From: Virgibacillus salexigens
GTDB taxonomy: Bacteria; Bacillota; Bacilli; Bacillales; Amphibacillaceae
Direction: 5' to 3'
DNA length: 64,000 bases
NCBI RefSeq assembly: GCF_014905415.1
Contig: NZ_BNEO01000002.1
Span: 1,116,001 to 1,180,000, forward strand
Shown here: piece by piece, positions 45,722-53,502 of the stretch
Layout of the letters: each line of letters starts with the position of its first letter
Numbering within the stretch: position 1 is the first letter of the stretch
Position numbers and translations under genes: made by a program
Notes under the pieces: model-generated
What the model saw: the letters and a program-made list of their open reading frames with translations, nothing else
What the model was told of the DNA's origin: nothing
Databases searched by the model: none

Positions 45722-46840
45722 TTAAAGATTAAGCAATGTATGCGGGTCAGCAAATTCTAATCCGTGAGATACAGCTACTGCTTCATAAGTAACATACCCA
45801 TTTAATGTATTAATTCCTTTTAATAATGCTTCATTGGCTTTGCACGCACCCTGATATCCTTTATTGGCTAATTGCATGGCATAGGGAACGGTAACATTTG
45901 TTAAACCAATGGTTGAAGTTCGTGGTACTGCCCCAGGCATATTAGCAACTGAATAATGTAAAACCTCATGCTTCGTATAGGTCGGATGATCATGCGTCGT
46001 AACATGATCACTTGTTTCAAATATGCCGCCTTGGTCAATAGCTACATCTACAATCACAGATCCAGGTGACATTGCTTTTACCATCTCTTCACTAACTAAT
46101 TTTGGTGCTTTAGCGCCTGGAATGAGTACTGCACCTATAACTAAATCAGATTCAGCTAATGCTAAACGGATATTCAAAGGATTTGACATCATTGTATTAA
46201 TCGATGATCCAAATATGTCGTCGAGCTGACGAAGGCGTTCCGGGTTCAAGTCAATAATTGTAACATCTGCACCTAGCCCTACCGCAATTTTTGCCGCATT
46301 TGTTCCTACTACTCCACCACCAATAACGGTTACTTTCCCACGTTTCACACCAGGAATACCACTTAAAAGAATACCTTTACCGCCTTTGGTTTTTTCAAGA
46401 AATTGCGCACCAATTTGCGAAGCCATTCTTCCAGCAACTTCACTCATAGGAGTTAATAACGGTAGAGAGTGATTTGGCAATTGTACCGTTTCATAGGCAA
46501 TCCCGGTTACCTTATTATTTATTAACGCCTTCGTAAGACTTTGCTCCGCAGCTAGGTGTAAATAAGTAAACAAAATAAGCCCTTCATAGAAATAATCATA
46601 TTCTTCTGGTAAGGGTTCTTTGACTTTCATAACCATTTCTTGTTGCCAGGCTTCTTTTGCTGTAGCAACAATAATTGCACCAGCATCCTGATACTGATTA
46701 TCTGTAAAACCAGATCCGATGCCTGCTCCTGTTTCAATATAAATTTCATGTCCAGCATTTTTTAATGTCAATACACCAGACGGGGCCATAGCTACCCTGT
46801 TTTCATTGTTTTTAATTTCTTTCGGAACACCAATTCTCAT
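45722..46840 (-). CDS. ald: Alanine dehydrogenase
   Basis: Interconverts L-alanine and pyruvate with NAD+, important for alanine use and sporulation. The 372-aa protein shows the N-terminal substrate domain ([17 protein letters not shown], catalytic Lys in [11 protein letters not shown] and His in YLHLAAE), the Rossmann motif [15 protein letters not shown] (about 170) and the [15 protein letters not shown] segment. I chose the ATG at 46840, preceded by TTGGAGG; the longer frame would add five residues over it. It is monocistronic and divergent from nothing nearby but the 53-aa gene. Confidence 0.95.
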   Translation of the reverse strand: MRIGVPKEIKNNENRVAMAPSGVLTLKNAGHEIYIETGAGIGSGFTDNQYQDAGAIIVATAKEAWQQEMVMKVKEPLPEEYDYFYEGLILFTYLHLAAEQSLTKALINNKVTGIAYETVQLPNHSLPLLTPMSEVAGRMASQIGAQFLEKTKGGKGILLSGIPGVKRGKVTVIGGGVVGTNAAKIAVGLGADVTIIDLNPERLRQLDDIFGSSINTMMSNPLNIRLALAESDLVIGAVLIPGAKAPKLVSEEMVKAMSPGSVIVDVAIDQGGIFETSDHVTTHDHPTYTKHEVLHYSVANMPGAVPRTSTIGLTNVTVPYAMQLANKGYQGACKANEALLKGINTLNGYVTYEAVAVSHGLEFADPHTLLNL

Positions 46841-46940
46841 ACTATTTACCTCCAATTCATATTATCAGTTAATTGCTAATTATCTAATTATGTATAATTT
46901 ACAGTACCAAATATTTTATAAAAGGAAAAGAGAAGGGGGG

Positions 46941-46978
46941 AAATAACCCACCTCATCAACAACAAGGCGGGTTATTTC
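46941..46978 (-). terminator. Terminator of the small gene at 46984
   Basis: 13-bp stem AAATAACCCGCCT/AGGTGGGTTATTT on the minus strand (one G-U pair). The following T run is only three bases, so termination may be weak. Confidence 0.6.
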
Positions 46979-46983
46979 AACTA

Positions 46984-47145
46984 CTAATTCTTACGGTTAT
47001 TAAACGTATAAATCCCCTTATTGTTATGCCTTTGTTCAATTACACCGCTTTGGTAACTTTCATTCAGTTGGTTTTGGACAGCTGCTACACCTTTTTCGTC
47101 TTCAAAGATGTTCTGTGGCTGATTATCACGCTTTTCCTTTGACAA
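46984..47145 (-). CDS. Small hypothetical protein
   Basis: About 53 aa, hydrophilic, Asn- and Gln-rich (DNQPQNIFEDEKGVAAVQNQL), with no membrane segment or motif I know. The likely start is a TTG at 47145, preceded by GGGGGTGAT at usual spacing; the ORF extends to 47196 without a ribosome binding site. Small size and composition recall small acid-soluble or other minor spore proteins, but I cannot place it in a family. A hairpin follows the stop codon. Confidence 0.55.
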   Translation of the reverse strand: MSKEKRDNQPQNIFEDEKGVAAVQNQLNESYQSGVIEQRHNNKGIYTFNNRKN

Positions 47146-47276
47146 GCTGATCACCCCCATTAATAGTGTGTCCGTAACTTTGTAAGATTTACTCAAATTA
47201 TTTTAGCAAAAATGGAAAATCCTGATTGTATCTGGTTATTTTCGGGTATATAACTAATAAGAAAGGAGAGATAATT

Positions 47277-47705
47277 GTGGAATATAAAAATATTGTTGTA
47301 GCAGTTGATGGGTCAGAGGCTTCTGAAAAGGCTTTTGTTAAATCCCTTGATATTGCAAAACGAAATCATGCTCGGCTTATTCTTGCACATGTTGTAGACT
47401 CTAGGACGTTTGCAACAGCGGAAGCATATGATCGATCCTTAGCTGACAGAGCCGATGAATATGCAAAAGAGTTACTTGATAGCTATGTGGAGAATGCCAA
47501 ATCAGCTGGCGTCAATGATTTAATTCGATGTATCGAATATGGTTCTCCAAAGGTTAAAATTGCGAAGGATATAGCCAATGATTTTCATGCAGACTTGATA
47601 ATCTGTGGTGCAACAGGAATGAATGCTGTGGAACGCTTTTTGATCGGAAGTGTCTCTGAGAATATTACAAGATATGCCTCTTGTGATGTATTGGTAGTAC
47701 GATAA
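47277..47705 (+). CDS. Universal stress protein (UspA family)
   Basis: 142-aa single-domain Usp. The N-terminal VVAVDGSEAS and the C-terminal nucleotide-binding signature GATGMNAVERFLIGSVSEN (G-2X-G-9X-G-S) indicate an ATP-binding type. The GTG at 47277 is chosen because AAAGGAGAG lies 6 nt upstream; the frame runs 17 codons further up without such a site. It is divergent from the small gene at 46984 and convergent with the MoaB-like gene. Confidence 0.9.
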   Translation: MEYKNIVVAVDGSEASEKAFVKSLDIAKRNHARLILAHVVDSRTFATAEAYDRSLADRADEYAKELLDSYVENAKSAGVNDLIRCIEYGSPKVKIAKDIANDFHADLIICGATGMNAVERFLIGSVSENITRYASCDVLVVR

Positions 47706-47749
47706 CCTCTAATGGTCAAATTTCAGTTGTTTTCCTGTTAAAACAACTG

Positions 47750-48232
47750 CTATGCGCCTATCACATAATGACTGACAATTTTTTTAAGACTCGGGATGAT
47801 TAAATAATTCATGGTATGTCTCATTGTTTCAACGGAGCCAGGCAGCATAAAAATGGCTGTTTGATGTTTGACACCTGCTACTGGCTTCATATGAACATAC
47901 GGTTCTAACAATTGCATGTCTTGAAATAAATTACCGTATCCAACAATTGGATAATCAAAAAACTCCTCAATAAAATGGGAATTCATCAATCTATCTGAAC
48001 ATTGATACCCGTCGTTAAGGATGATGATATCTATAACAGGGTTTATTGAACTACGCTTTAATGCGGAATGGATGGATGTTTGATCTTCTTCGATAATATC
48101 GCGAATTATGTTTGTATATCCATTCTCTTTTAAGCAAGATTGGATTATCCCACCATTCATATCTGTTTCTAATGTGTGCGTGTTACTAATTGTGATAATC
48201 ATGAAATTTACTGGCAGCTGGTCTTCTTCCAT
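47750..48232 (-). CDS. MoaB/Mog-family protein with degenerate cofactor-binding motif
   Basis: 160-aa protein whose ends align with MoaB: MIITISNTHTLETDMNGGI (compare the ETDxSG region) and the C-terminal LPGSVETMRHTMNYLIIPSLKKIV segment. The central pterin-binding motif TGGTG is replaced by LNDGYQ, and the following SRD is also altered. It probably no longer makes molybdopterin. B. subtilis has moaB at this place next to argGH and ackA; argGH are absent here. The ATG at 48232 is chosen since GGGAGG lies upstream. Confidence 0.75.
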   Translation of the reverse strand: MEEDQLPVNFMIITISNTHTLETDMNGGIIQSCLKENGYTNIIRDIIEEDQTSIHSALKRSSINPVIDIIILNDGYQCSDRLMNSHFIEEFFDYPIVGYGNLFQDMQLLEPYVHMKPVAGVKHQTAIFMLPGSVETMRHTMNYLIIPSLKKIVSHYVIGA

Positions 48233-48274
48233 TTTATCTATACCTCCCATCCATTTCTAAAACATTCTATATTT

Positions 48275-48314
48275 AAAAAAAGGTTTTGCTATGGATAAAC
48301 CATACCAAAACCTT
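48275..48314 (-). terminator. Terminator of ackA
   Basis: Stem AAGGTTTTG-TATGG with CCATA-CAAAACCTT (one mismatch) followed by seven T residues on the minus strand, 4 nt after the ackA stop codon. Confidence 0.92.
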
Positions 48315-48318
48315 ATTA

Positions 48319-49509
48319 TTAACCAATTTGTGAAAATCGAATCGTGTCTCTTGCAATAACAACTTCTTCATTTGTTGGAATGACAATAACTTTCACAGGA
48401 GAGTGTGGGTAATTAATAAATTGTTCTTTTCCACGCACTTTATTCAATGCAGGATCCCAATAAACCCCCATAAACTCTAATCCATGTAATACTCTCTCTC
48501 TTATCGTATCACTATTCTCACCAACACCAGCAGTAAAGATAATAGCATCTACCCCAGACATTTTAGTAGCATAAGACCCTAGATATTTATGAATTCTCCC
48601 AGCGAAAACCTCTAGCGCCAATTCAGCACGTTCATTTTCATCTGCAGCTTGCTCAATATCACGTAAATCACTCGAGAATCCAGACAATGCTAACATACCA
48701 CTTTCTTTATTCAGTACATGAACCACTTCTTCAGCCGTTTTTCCGGTTTTTTCCATAATATAAGGAATTAGCGCAGGATCAATATTACCTGATCGTGTCC
48801 CCATTGTAACACCTGCTAATGGTGTAAAGCCCATTGATGTATCAATTGATTTGCCGCCTTGGATTGCTGCAATACTTGCTCCATTACCTAAATGACAAGA
48901 AATCAATCGTAAGTTCTCTAAAGGCACACCCATTAAATCTGCAGCCCTTTGTGACACGTATTTATGAGAAGTCCCGTGAAAACCATATTTACGAATGCCA
49001 TACTCCTTATAATACTCGTAAGGGAGACTATATAGATAAGATGATTCAGGCATCGTTTGATGAAAAGCTGTGTCAAAGACTGCAACCATTGGTACATTAG
49101 GTAAAATCTCTCTAAATGCATGGATACCTGTAAGATTGGCTGGATTATGCAATGGTGCCAACTCAGATACTTGTTCAATTGTCTTTATCACATCATCAGT
49201 GATTAAAACGGAATCACTGAAATGCTCTCCTCCATGAACCACACGGTGCCCTACAGCATCTACTTCGTCAAGGGAAGCAATGACACCAGATTCTTTTAAA
49301 CCTTCTAATAATTTCTTCACAGCTACTTCATGGTTTGGAATATCCCCAACGAATTTATCTTTCTCACCTTGAACATCCATCGTAAAAACAGCCTCATTAA
49401 GGCCAATTCGTTCCACTAGCCCTTTTGCTAAAACATGTTCTTCTGGCATTTGTATTAATTGGAATTTCAAAGATGAACTACCGGCATTAATTGCCAATAC
49501 ATTACTCAT
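48319..49509 (-). CDS. ackA: Acetate kinase
   Basis: Makes ATP from acetyl phosphate during overflow metabolism. The 396-aa protein has [13 protein letters not shown] at the N-terminus, [21 protein letters not shown]-like [14 protein letters not shown] and the GARAGDIDP-like [11 protein letters not shown] segment, followed by the ATPase motif FTAGVGENS. The start overlaps the ytxK stop by eight bases, a conserved ytxK-ackA coupling. AAGGAG precedes the ATG. Confidence 0.97.
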   Translation of the reverse strand: MSNVLAINAGSSSLKFQLIQMPEEHVLAKGLVERIGLNEAVFTMDVQGEKDKFVGDIPNHEVAVKKLLEGLKESGVIASLDEVDAVGHRVVHGGEHFSDSVLITDDVIKTIEQVSELAPLHNPANLTGIHAFREILPNVPMVAVFDTAFHQTMPESSYLYSLPYEYYKEYGIRKYGFHGTSHKYVSQRAADLMGVPLENLRLISCHLGNGASIAAIQGGKSIDTSMGFTPLAGVTMGTRSGNIDPALIPYIMEKTGKTAEEVVHVLNKESGMLALSGFSSDLRDIEQAADENERAELALEVFAGRIHKYLGSYATKMSGVDAIIFTAGVGENSDTIRERVLHGLEFMGVYWDPALNKVRGKEQFINYPHSPVKVIVIPTNEEVVIARDTIRFSQIG

Positions 49510-50506
49510 TGCTGCTCAACTCCTTCTTATACGTTTGGAACCAATTATTTATCTGTCCTAATATATCCCCCATTGCATTCGTATTCGTAAAAGATGGCAT
49601 CTTTACCAATAACGGTTGTTTTGGAGAATGGGTATGATGACCTTTTTTCTGTAGAATGAGTATACTTTTTTGATGCTTCTCTGATTTAAAGGCAGTATCT
49701 GGCAGTCTTAAAACACCAACCATATGTGCATGCTCATGGATAAATTGTTGTAATTGATCGGATTGATCACTATCGAATAAAAACTCTGGAACAACAAATA
49801 GAAGATATCCACCAGCAATTGTATAATTCAAACTTTGTTCAATAAATAAATGATGTGCATAGGAATGGCCTTCATTTGCTTTTAACTTAAATTCATTTGC
49901 TCGTAAATCATCCGGGTAATAACCAACAGGTAAGTCTGCAACCACCAAATCAACTGGATCCAATAAGAATGGACGTAAACTATCCTGATGAAAGAATTCA
50001 ATATTAATTTTTTGTAAATTTGCATTCCATACTGCCAATTGGATTAAGGTTGAATCTACCTCGCTAGCAAAGGCCTCTTTTTCTTGGACTAGTTGATTTA
50101 AAACGGCAGTAATTAGATTTCCTGTCCCACCTGCTGGATCAAAAACACGAACAGGGTCCGTTTTGTCACTCAGTAATTTTCCCGCTAAATAACCAATCAT
50201 TAATGAAACCGTTTCAGGTGTCATTAAATGCTGTTGCTGGGTAGAACCAGTCATTCCTTTTATAATAGCAAGTTGGTTGGCCTTTCTTTTTTCTTCTGAT
50301 GAGTACGCATCAATGGTTAATTCATCTAATGCTTGTTTTAACTTCGTAGATAAACTTTCATCTATGTCAACTGGTACTTCTTGCGAAAATACGATTTCCA
50401 TTGTATAACTTAAGCTTTCCAGATAAGGCTCATTAACATGATGTTGAATAAGTTCAGTTGTTTGATCCAACCACTCGTATAGTGTTTCTACATTCGTCTT
50501 CTCCAT
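49502..50506 (-). CDS. ytxK: YtxK-type SAM-dependent methyltransferase
   Basis: 334-aa protein related to adenine-specific DNA methyltransferases. An N-terminal helical region (1-90) precedes motif I ([13 protein letters not shown], about 125), an acidic loop, and motif [13 protein letters not shown], where N6-adenine enzymes have NPPY. The altered motif (DLPV) makes DNA methylation doubtful; the target is unknown. I chose the ATG at 50506 because GGAGGAATC precedes it. It is coupled to ackA. Confidence 0.9.
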   Translation of the reverse strand: MEKTNVETLYEWLDQTTELIQHHVNEPYLESLSYTMEIVFSQEVPVDIDESLSTKLKQALDELTIDAYSSEEKRKANQLAIIKGMTGSTQQQHLMTPETVSLMIGYLAGKLLSDKTDPVRVFDPAGGTGNLITAVLNQLVQEKEAFASEVDSTLIQLAVWNANLQKINIEFFHQDSLRPFLLDPVDLVVADLPVGYYPDDLRANEFKLKANEGHSYAHHLFIEQSLNYTIAGGYLLFVVPEFLFDSDQSDQLQQFIHEHAHMVGVLRLPDTAFKSEKHQKSILILQKKGHHTHSPKQPLLVKMPSFTNTNAMGDILGQINNWFQTYKKELSSNE

Positions 50507-50684
50507 AATAGATTCCTCCATTCGGCCCCTTTAAAAGGTTGGTCAAAAAGTATTCTATTCATAAGTAATAGTTTACGTAAGAATTCTCTTTGAGCACACT
50601 TACATAAAGAGCGTTTCTATTGTACCAAATGAATAAGGTCTATGTACAAAGTAATGCAAATATATGTGAACAGGCGATGACAGT

Positions 50685-50715
50685 AAAAATCCCTCTCAAC
50701 TTTATGAGAGAGATT
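50685..50715 (-). terminator. Terminator of tpx
   Basis: 11-bp stem AATCTCTCTCA/TGAGAGGGATT (one G-U pair) followed by TTTTA on the minus strand, 9 nt after the tpx stop codon. Confidence 0.85.
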
Positions 50716-50724
50716 CCGCTCATG

Positions 50725-51225
50725 TTATTCTGCTTGTCCAGCAGCTTCCAGTGCAGCATCATAATCTGGATGGTTACTTACTTCACTGACATACTCAACA
50801 TAAGTAACCTTATTGTTCGAATCAACGACAAAAATAGATCGTGCCAATAGGCGAAGTTCCTCTATCAATACACCATAATTCTTGCCAAAGTTGGCATCCC
50901 GATGATCGGATAATGTATCAAGTTTATTAATATCATGCTTATTTACCCAGCGCTTTTGGGCAAAAGGTAAATCCATGCTCACCGTTAAAACTTTTACATT
51001 TCCAATTTTGTCGGCTTCTTCATTAAACCGTTTTGTTTGATCAGCACATACACCTGTATCAATGGAAGGAACAACACTTATTAACTTTACCTTGCCTTGA
51101 TAATCATCTAAGGTAACTTCTTCTAAATCATTTGAAAGTACTTTGAAAGCAGGTGCTTCGTCTCCTACTTTCACTTCATTACCTACAAGCGTAACAGGAT
51201 CATGTTGGAATGTAACATTTGCCAT
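50725..51225 (-). CDS. tpx: Thiol peroxidase Tpx lacking the resolving cysteine
   Basis: Atypical 2-Cys peroxiredoxin family member of 166 aa that would reduce hydrogen and lipid peroxides. The peroxidatic Cys60 is present in [11 protein letters not shown], with the Thr and the conserved Arg (RLLARSIF). The resolving cysteine, near residue 94-95 in E. coli and B. subtilis Tpx (KRWC/RFC), is valine here (KRWVN), and no other cysteine exists in the protein. It must therefore be recycled by a mixed-disulfide partner or small thiol. The ATG at 51225 has AGGAGG 10 nt upstream. Confidence 0.93.
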   Translation of the reverse strand: MANVTFQHDPVTLVGNEVKVGDEAPAFKVLSNDLEEVTLDDYQGKVKLISVVPSIDTGVCADQTKRFNEEADKIGNVKVLTVSMDLPFAQKRWVNKHDINKLDTLSDHRDANFGKNYGVLIEELRLLARSIFVVDSNNKVTYVEYVSEVSNHPDYDAALEAAGQAE

Positions 51226-51263
51226 ATGAATCATTCCTCCTAAAATAATTGTATTCCTCTATC

Positions 51264-51293
51264 ATTATGAAGTGAATAAAGATGCATGTCCAA
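51264..51293 (-). promoter_or_regulatory. Sigma-A promoter of tpx
   Basis: -35 TTGGAC (51288-51293), 18-bp spacer, -10 CATAAT (51264-51269) on the minus strand, about 40 nt before the tpx start. Confidence 0.6.
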
Positions 51294-51335
51294 TAATTTA
51301 CGCCTTCGATTTAGGGAAAAATTTGTGAACAAAAT

Positions 51336-51349
51336 GGCTAGCGCTTTCA
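51336..51349 (-). promoter_or_regulatory. cre-like sequence upstream of tpx
   Basis: TGAAAGCGCTAGCC on the minus strand matches TGNAANCGNTNNCA at all fixed positions but the last. It lies about 43 bp upstream of the tpx -35 element, a location more like that of activating cre sites than repressing ones. Confidence 0.35.
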
Positions 51350-51381
51350 AATATAGAACATGTAAGTAATGGATAGGAATC

Positions 51382-51840
51382 TTATATATCATACTGTGTA
51401 GAAATATCTTTTTGTTTCTTGTGTTCTTGTTTCTTCGGTTGTTGTTTATTTCCTGAATCCTTAATGATTTGCTGTACCTTTTCTACAACCTGTGGCGCGA
51501 AGTCCAGCATTTTTTCATAAATATGAGCATGGTGATCTAAATGAACCATTTTTATTCCTTTTTCACTTACAATTAAAAAGGCAACTGGTGTAATGGATAC
51601 TCCCCCCCCACTTCCTCCACCAAATGGAAGCGTAGCCTCTGAATCGTCTTGGGACTGATTACTTGATGAGTTAAATTCGCTACCTCCAGCAGCAAAGCCA
51701 AATCCTACTTTTGAGACAGGGATGATAACACTCCCATCAGGGGATTGTACTGGATCACCGATAATCGTGTTCACTTCTACCATATCTTTTAAATTTTCCA
51801 TTGCGGTCGTCATCAACCCTTGAATTGGATGTTCTTCCAT
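51382..51840 (-). CDS. ytfJ: Sporulation protein YtfJ
   Basis: 152-aa YtfJ/GerW-type spore protein, required for germination responses in B. subtilis. Conserved features are VNTIIGDPV, VSKVGFGFAAGGSEF, a low-complexity Ser/Gln linker, then FGGGSGGGVSITPVAFLIV and a Lys/Gln-rich C-terminus (KQQPKKQEHKKQKD). I chose the ATG at 51840 with AAGGAG upstream. It follows ytfI by about 20 nt, forming the known ytfIJ pair. Confidence 0.92.
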   Translation of the reverse strand: MEEHPIQGLMTTAMENLKDMVEVNTIIGDPVQSPDGSVIIPVSKVGFGFAAGGSEFNSSSNQSQDDSEATLPFGGGSGGGVSITPVAFLIVSEKGIKMVHLDHHAHIYEKMLDFAPQVVEKVQQIIKDSGNKQQPKKQEHKKQKDISTQYDI

Positions 51841-51859
51841 ATTAGTCAACTCCTTTATA

Positions 51860-52438
51860 CTATTGCTCTTGTTTTACAGTATGTCTTTTAACAGCAATTT
51901 CCCGCATTACCTGAGTACATGCGTTTATAGCTTGTGCTATTCGAATCGAAACCATACAAGAAAATTCCGTTTTAAAATAGATTTGCTGAAAAAGAGGGAT
52001 AACTTGTAAATCCGGTTTACATGAACCTTTACTTTTTTCAAGAATCCAACCTGATAATATCCCTTTCATTGTCCAAACCCCGCCCGATGCCATTCCTGTA
52101 AGAGAAGCATCACCTGCTCCACCTTTCGTATGCCATCGCAACTGATGTAATACGAGCGATCGAAATACGATGGTTAATAATCGATTACTTTCTTGAATAA
52201 GTCCAATTAGTTCATGTAGATTCGTTGGCAGGTCTTTAAAGTGAGATTTTTTATCCTCTTCTTTATCTTCTAAGAGAATATCTTTTTTAAACAGTCGAAT
52301 CGAAAACCAATACACATAAATAGTAATAGAACCATGTTTCTCAATATAAGATGCTTGTATACGAATGAAAAGTTTAGATAGAAGTACAAAAGAAACGAAT
52401 AAAACCAAGCAGAAAATGAATATAAACCAACCCCACAT
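51860..52438 (-). CDS. ytfI: DUF2953 membrane protein YtfI
   Basis: 192-aa protein with one strong N-terminal membrane helix (residues 2-24) and a soluble remainder. A second weak hydrophobic stretch near 110-125 includes GMASGGVWTMKGIL, a conserved patch of DUF2953 proteins. Function is unknown; it accompanies ytfJ in sporulating bacilli. GAGGTGA precedes the ATG. Confidence 0.85.
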   Translation of the reverse strand: MWGWFIFIFCLVLFVSFVLLSKLFIRIQASYIEKHGSITIYVYWFSIRLFKKDILLEDKEEDKKSHFKDLPTNLHELIGLIQESNRLLTIVFRSLVLHQLRWHTKGGAGDASLTGMASGGVWTMKGILSGWILEKSKGSCKPDLQVIPLFQQIYFKTEFSCMVSIRIAQAINACTQVMREIAVKRHTVKQEQ

Positions 52439-52548
52439 CGTCTTGTCACCTCGATTTCATATCTGTTCCTATTTTTCCTCAAATTTCCTGTTTTACTCAA
52501 AAAAATTAACTTTATTAGGATAATGATTTACAAACATGATAGAATGGG

Positions 52549-52592
52549 GATAAGCTTCATATTTACACTTATCTATATGAAGAACATAAGTG
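52549..52592 (+). promoter_or_regulatory. Interlocked inverted repeats in the nadK2 leader
   Basis: CTTCATAT (52555-52562) pairs perfectly with ATATGAAG (52575-52582); CACTTAT (52566-52572) pairs perfectly with ATAAGTG (52586-52592); GATAAG (52549-52554) can instead pair with CTTATC (52568-52573). The two main stems interlock (order 1, 2, 1', 2'), giving mutually exclusive hairpins or a compact pseudoknot just upstream of the ribosome binding site. AT-rich sequence raises the risk of chance. Confidence 0.45.
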
Positions 52593-52626
52593 GTTACATA
52601 TTAAATAGGAGGGTGACAACAAGATT

Positions 52627-53427
52627 ATGTCAGATCGTAAGAATATTTTTTTCTACTATTTAAATAGTGATGGTCTAAAAAACAAGTTAGACGCATTGTA
52701 TCAATTAGCAGAGTCTAATGGTTTTACAATTGTAAGCGATTCCGATAATGCCAATATTATTGTAAGTATTGGTGGAGATGGTGCATTTCTACAAGCAGTA
52801 CGTAAGACTGGATTTCGGCAAGATTGCCTGTATACAGGCATAACTCGGTCTGGCGAATCCGGGTTATATTGTGATTTTAATTTGGATAATTTTGATGAAA
52901 TGTTAGATACCATTCTACATGAGGAGATGGAAGTTAGACGTTTTCCTGTTATTCATGCGGATGTTAATGGAGAAACCAACTTCTACTGTTTAAATGAAAT
53001 TAGTGTAAGATCTACCATCATTAAATCAATTGTTATGGATGTCTTTATTGATGATATTCATTTTGAAACATTTCGTGGAGATGGGTTAATCGTCGCAACT
53101 CCTACCGGAAGTACTGGCTATAATAAATCGACCAATGGAGCCGTCATCGACCCACGTATCCCTTGTTTTCAAGTTTCTGAATTAGCTTCCATTAATAATA
53201 ATCGTTATCGTACTTTAGGTTCTTCCTTCGTGCTTCACAATGATCGTAAATTACAATTATCTGTGCAGCAAGATGGAAATGATTACCCTATTATTGGCTT
53301 AGATAATGAAGCCTATTCTATTCGTAATATTAAAGATGTCACCGTTACTTTAAGTGATAAAGTCATTAAAACAGTAAAATTAAAAAACAATTCTTATTGG
53401 GATAGAGTGAAGCGTACATTTTTATAG
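52627..53427 (+). CDS. nadK2: NAD kinase 2 (NadK2/PpnKB)
   Basis: Phosphorylates NAD+ to NADP+. The 266-aa protein has the diacylglycerol-kinase-like fold with GGDGAFLQAV (catalytic Asp, about 57), the conserved NEISVRST-like segment (CLNEISVRST) and the glycine-rich GDGLIVATPTGSTGYNKS. The second Bacillus paralogue, PpnKB/YtdI, is at this chromosomal place. AGGAGGGTGACAACAAGATT precedes the ATG. A shared bidirectional terminator separates it from ytcJ. Confidence 0.94.
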   Translation: MSDRKNIFFYYLNSDGLKNKLDALYQLAESNGFTIVSDSDNANIIVSIGGDGAFLQAVRKTGFRQDCLYTGITRSGESGLYCDFNLDNFDEMLDTILHEEMEVRRFPVIHADVNGETNFYCLNEISVRSTIIKSIVMDVFIDDIHFETFRGDGLIVATPTGSTGYNKSTNGAVIDPRIPCFQVSELASINNNRYRTLGSSFVLHNDRKLQLSVQQDGNDYPIIGLDNEAYSIRNIKDVTVTLSDKVIKTVKLKNNSYWDRVKRTFL

Positions 53428-53465
53428 AGCTGCGAGGGCGGAGAACGCAATCCTTAAAAAAACAG

Positions 53466-53502
53466 AAAAACCCATCTTCCTTTATGTTGAAGATGGGTTT
53501 TT
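53466..53502. terminator. Bidirectional terminator between nadK2 and ytcJ
   Basis: 14-bp perfect stem AAAAACCCATCTTC/GAAGATGGGTTTTT with T runs on both strands. Its right arm overlaps the last codons of ytcJ. Confidence 0.9.

Noticed and set aside
50560-50640. cre site upstream of ytxK-ackA (around TAGAAACGCTCTTT)
   Set aside because: Three mismatches to the consensus at conserved positions; too weak to report.
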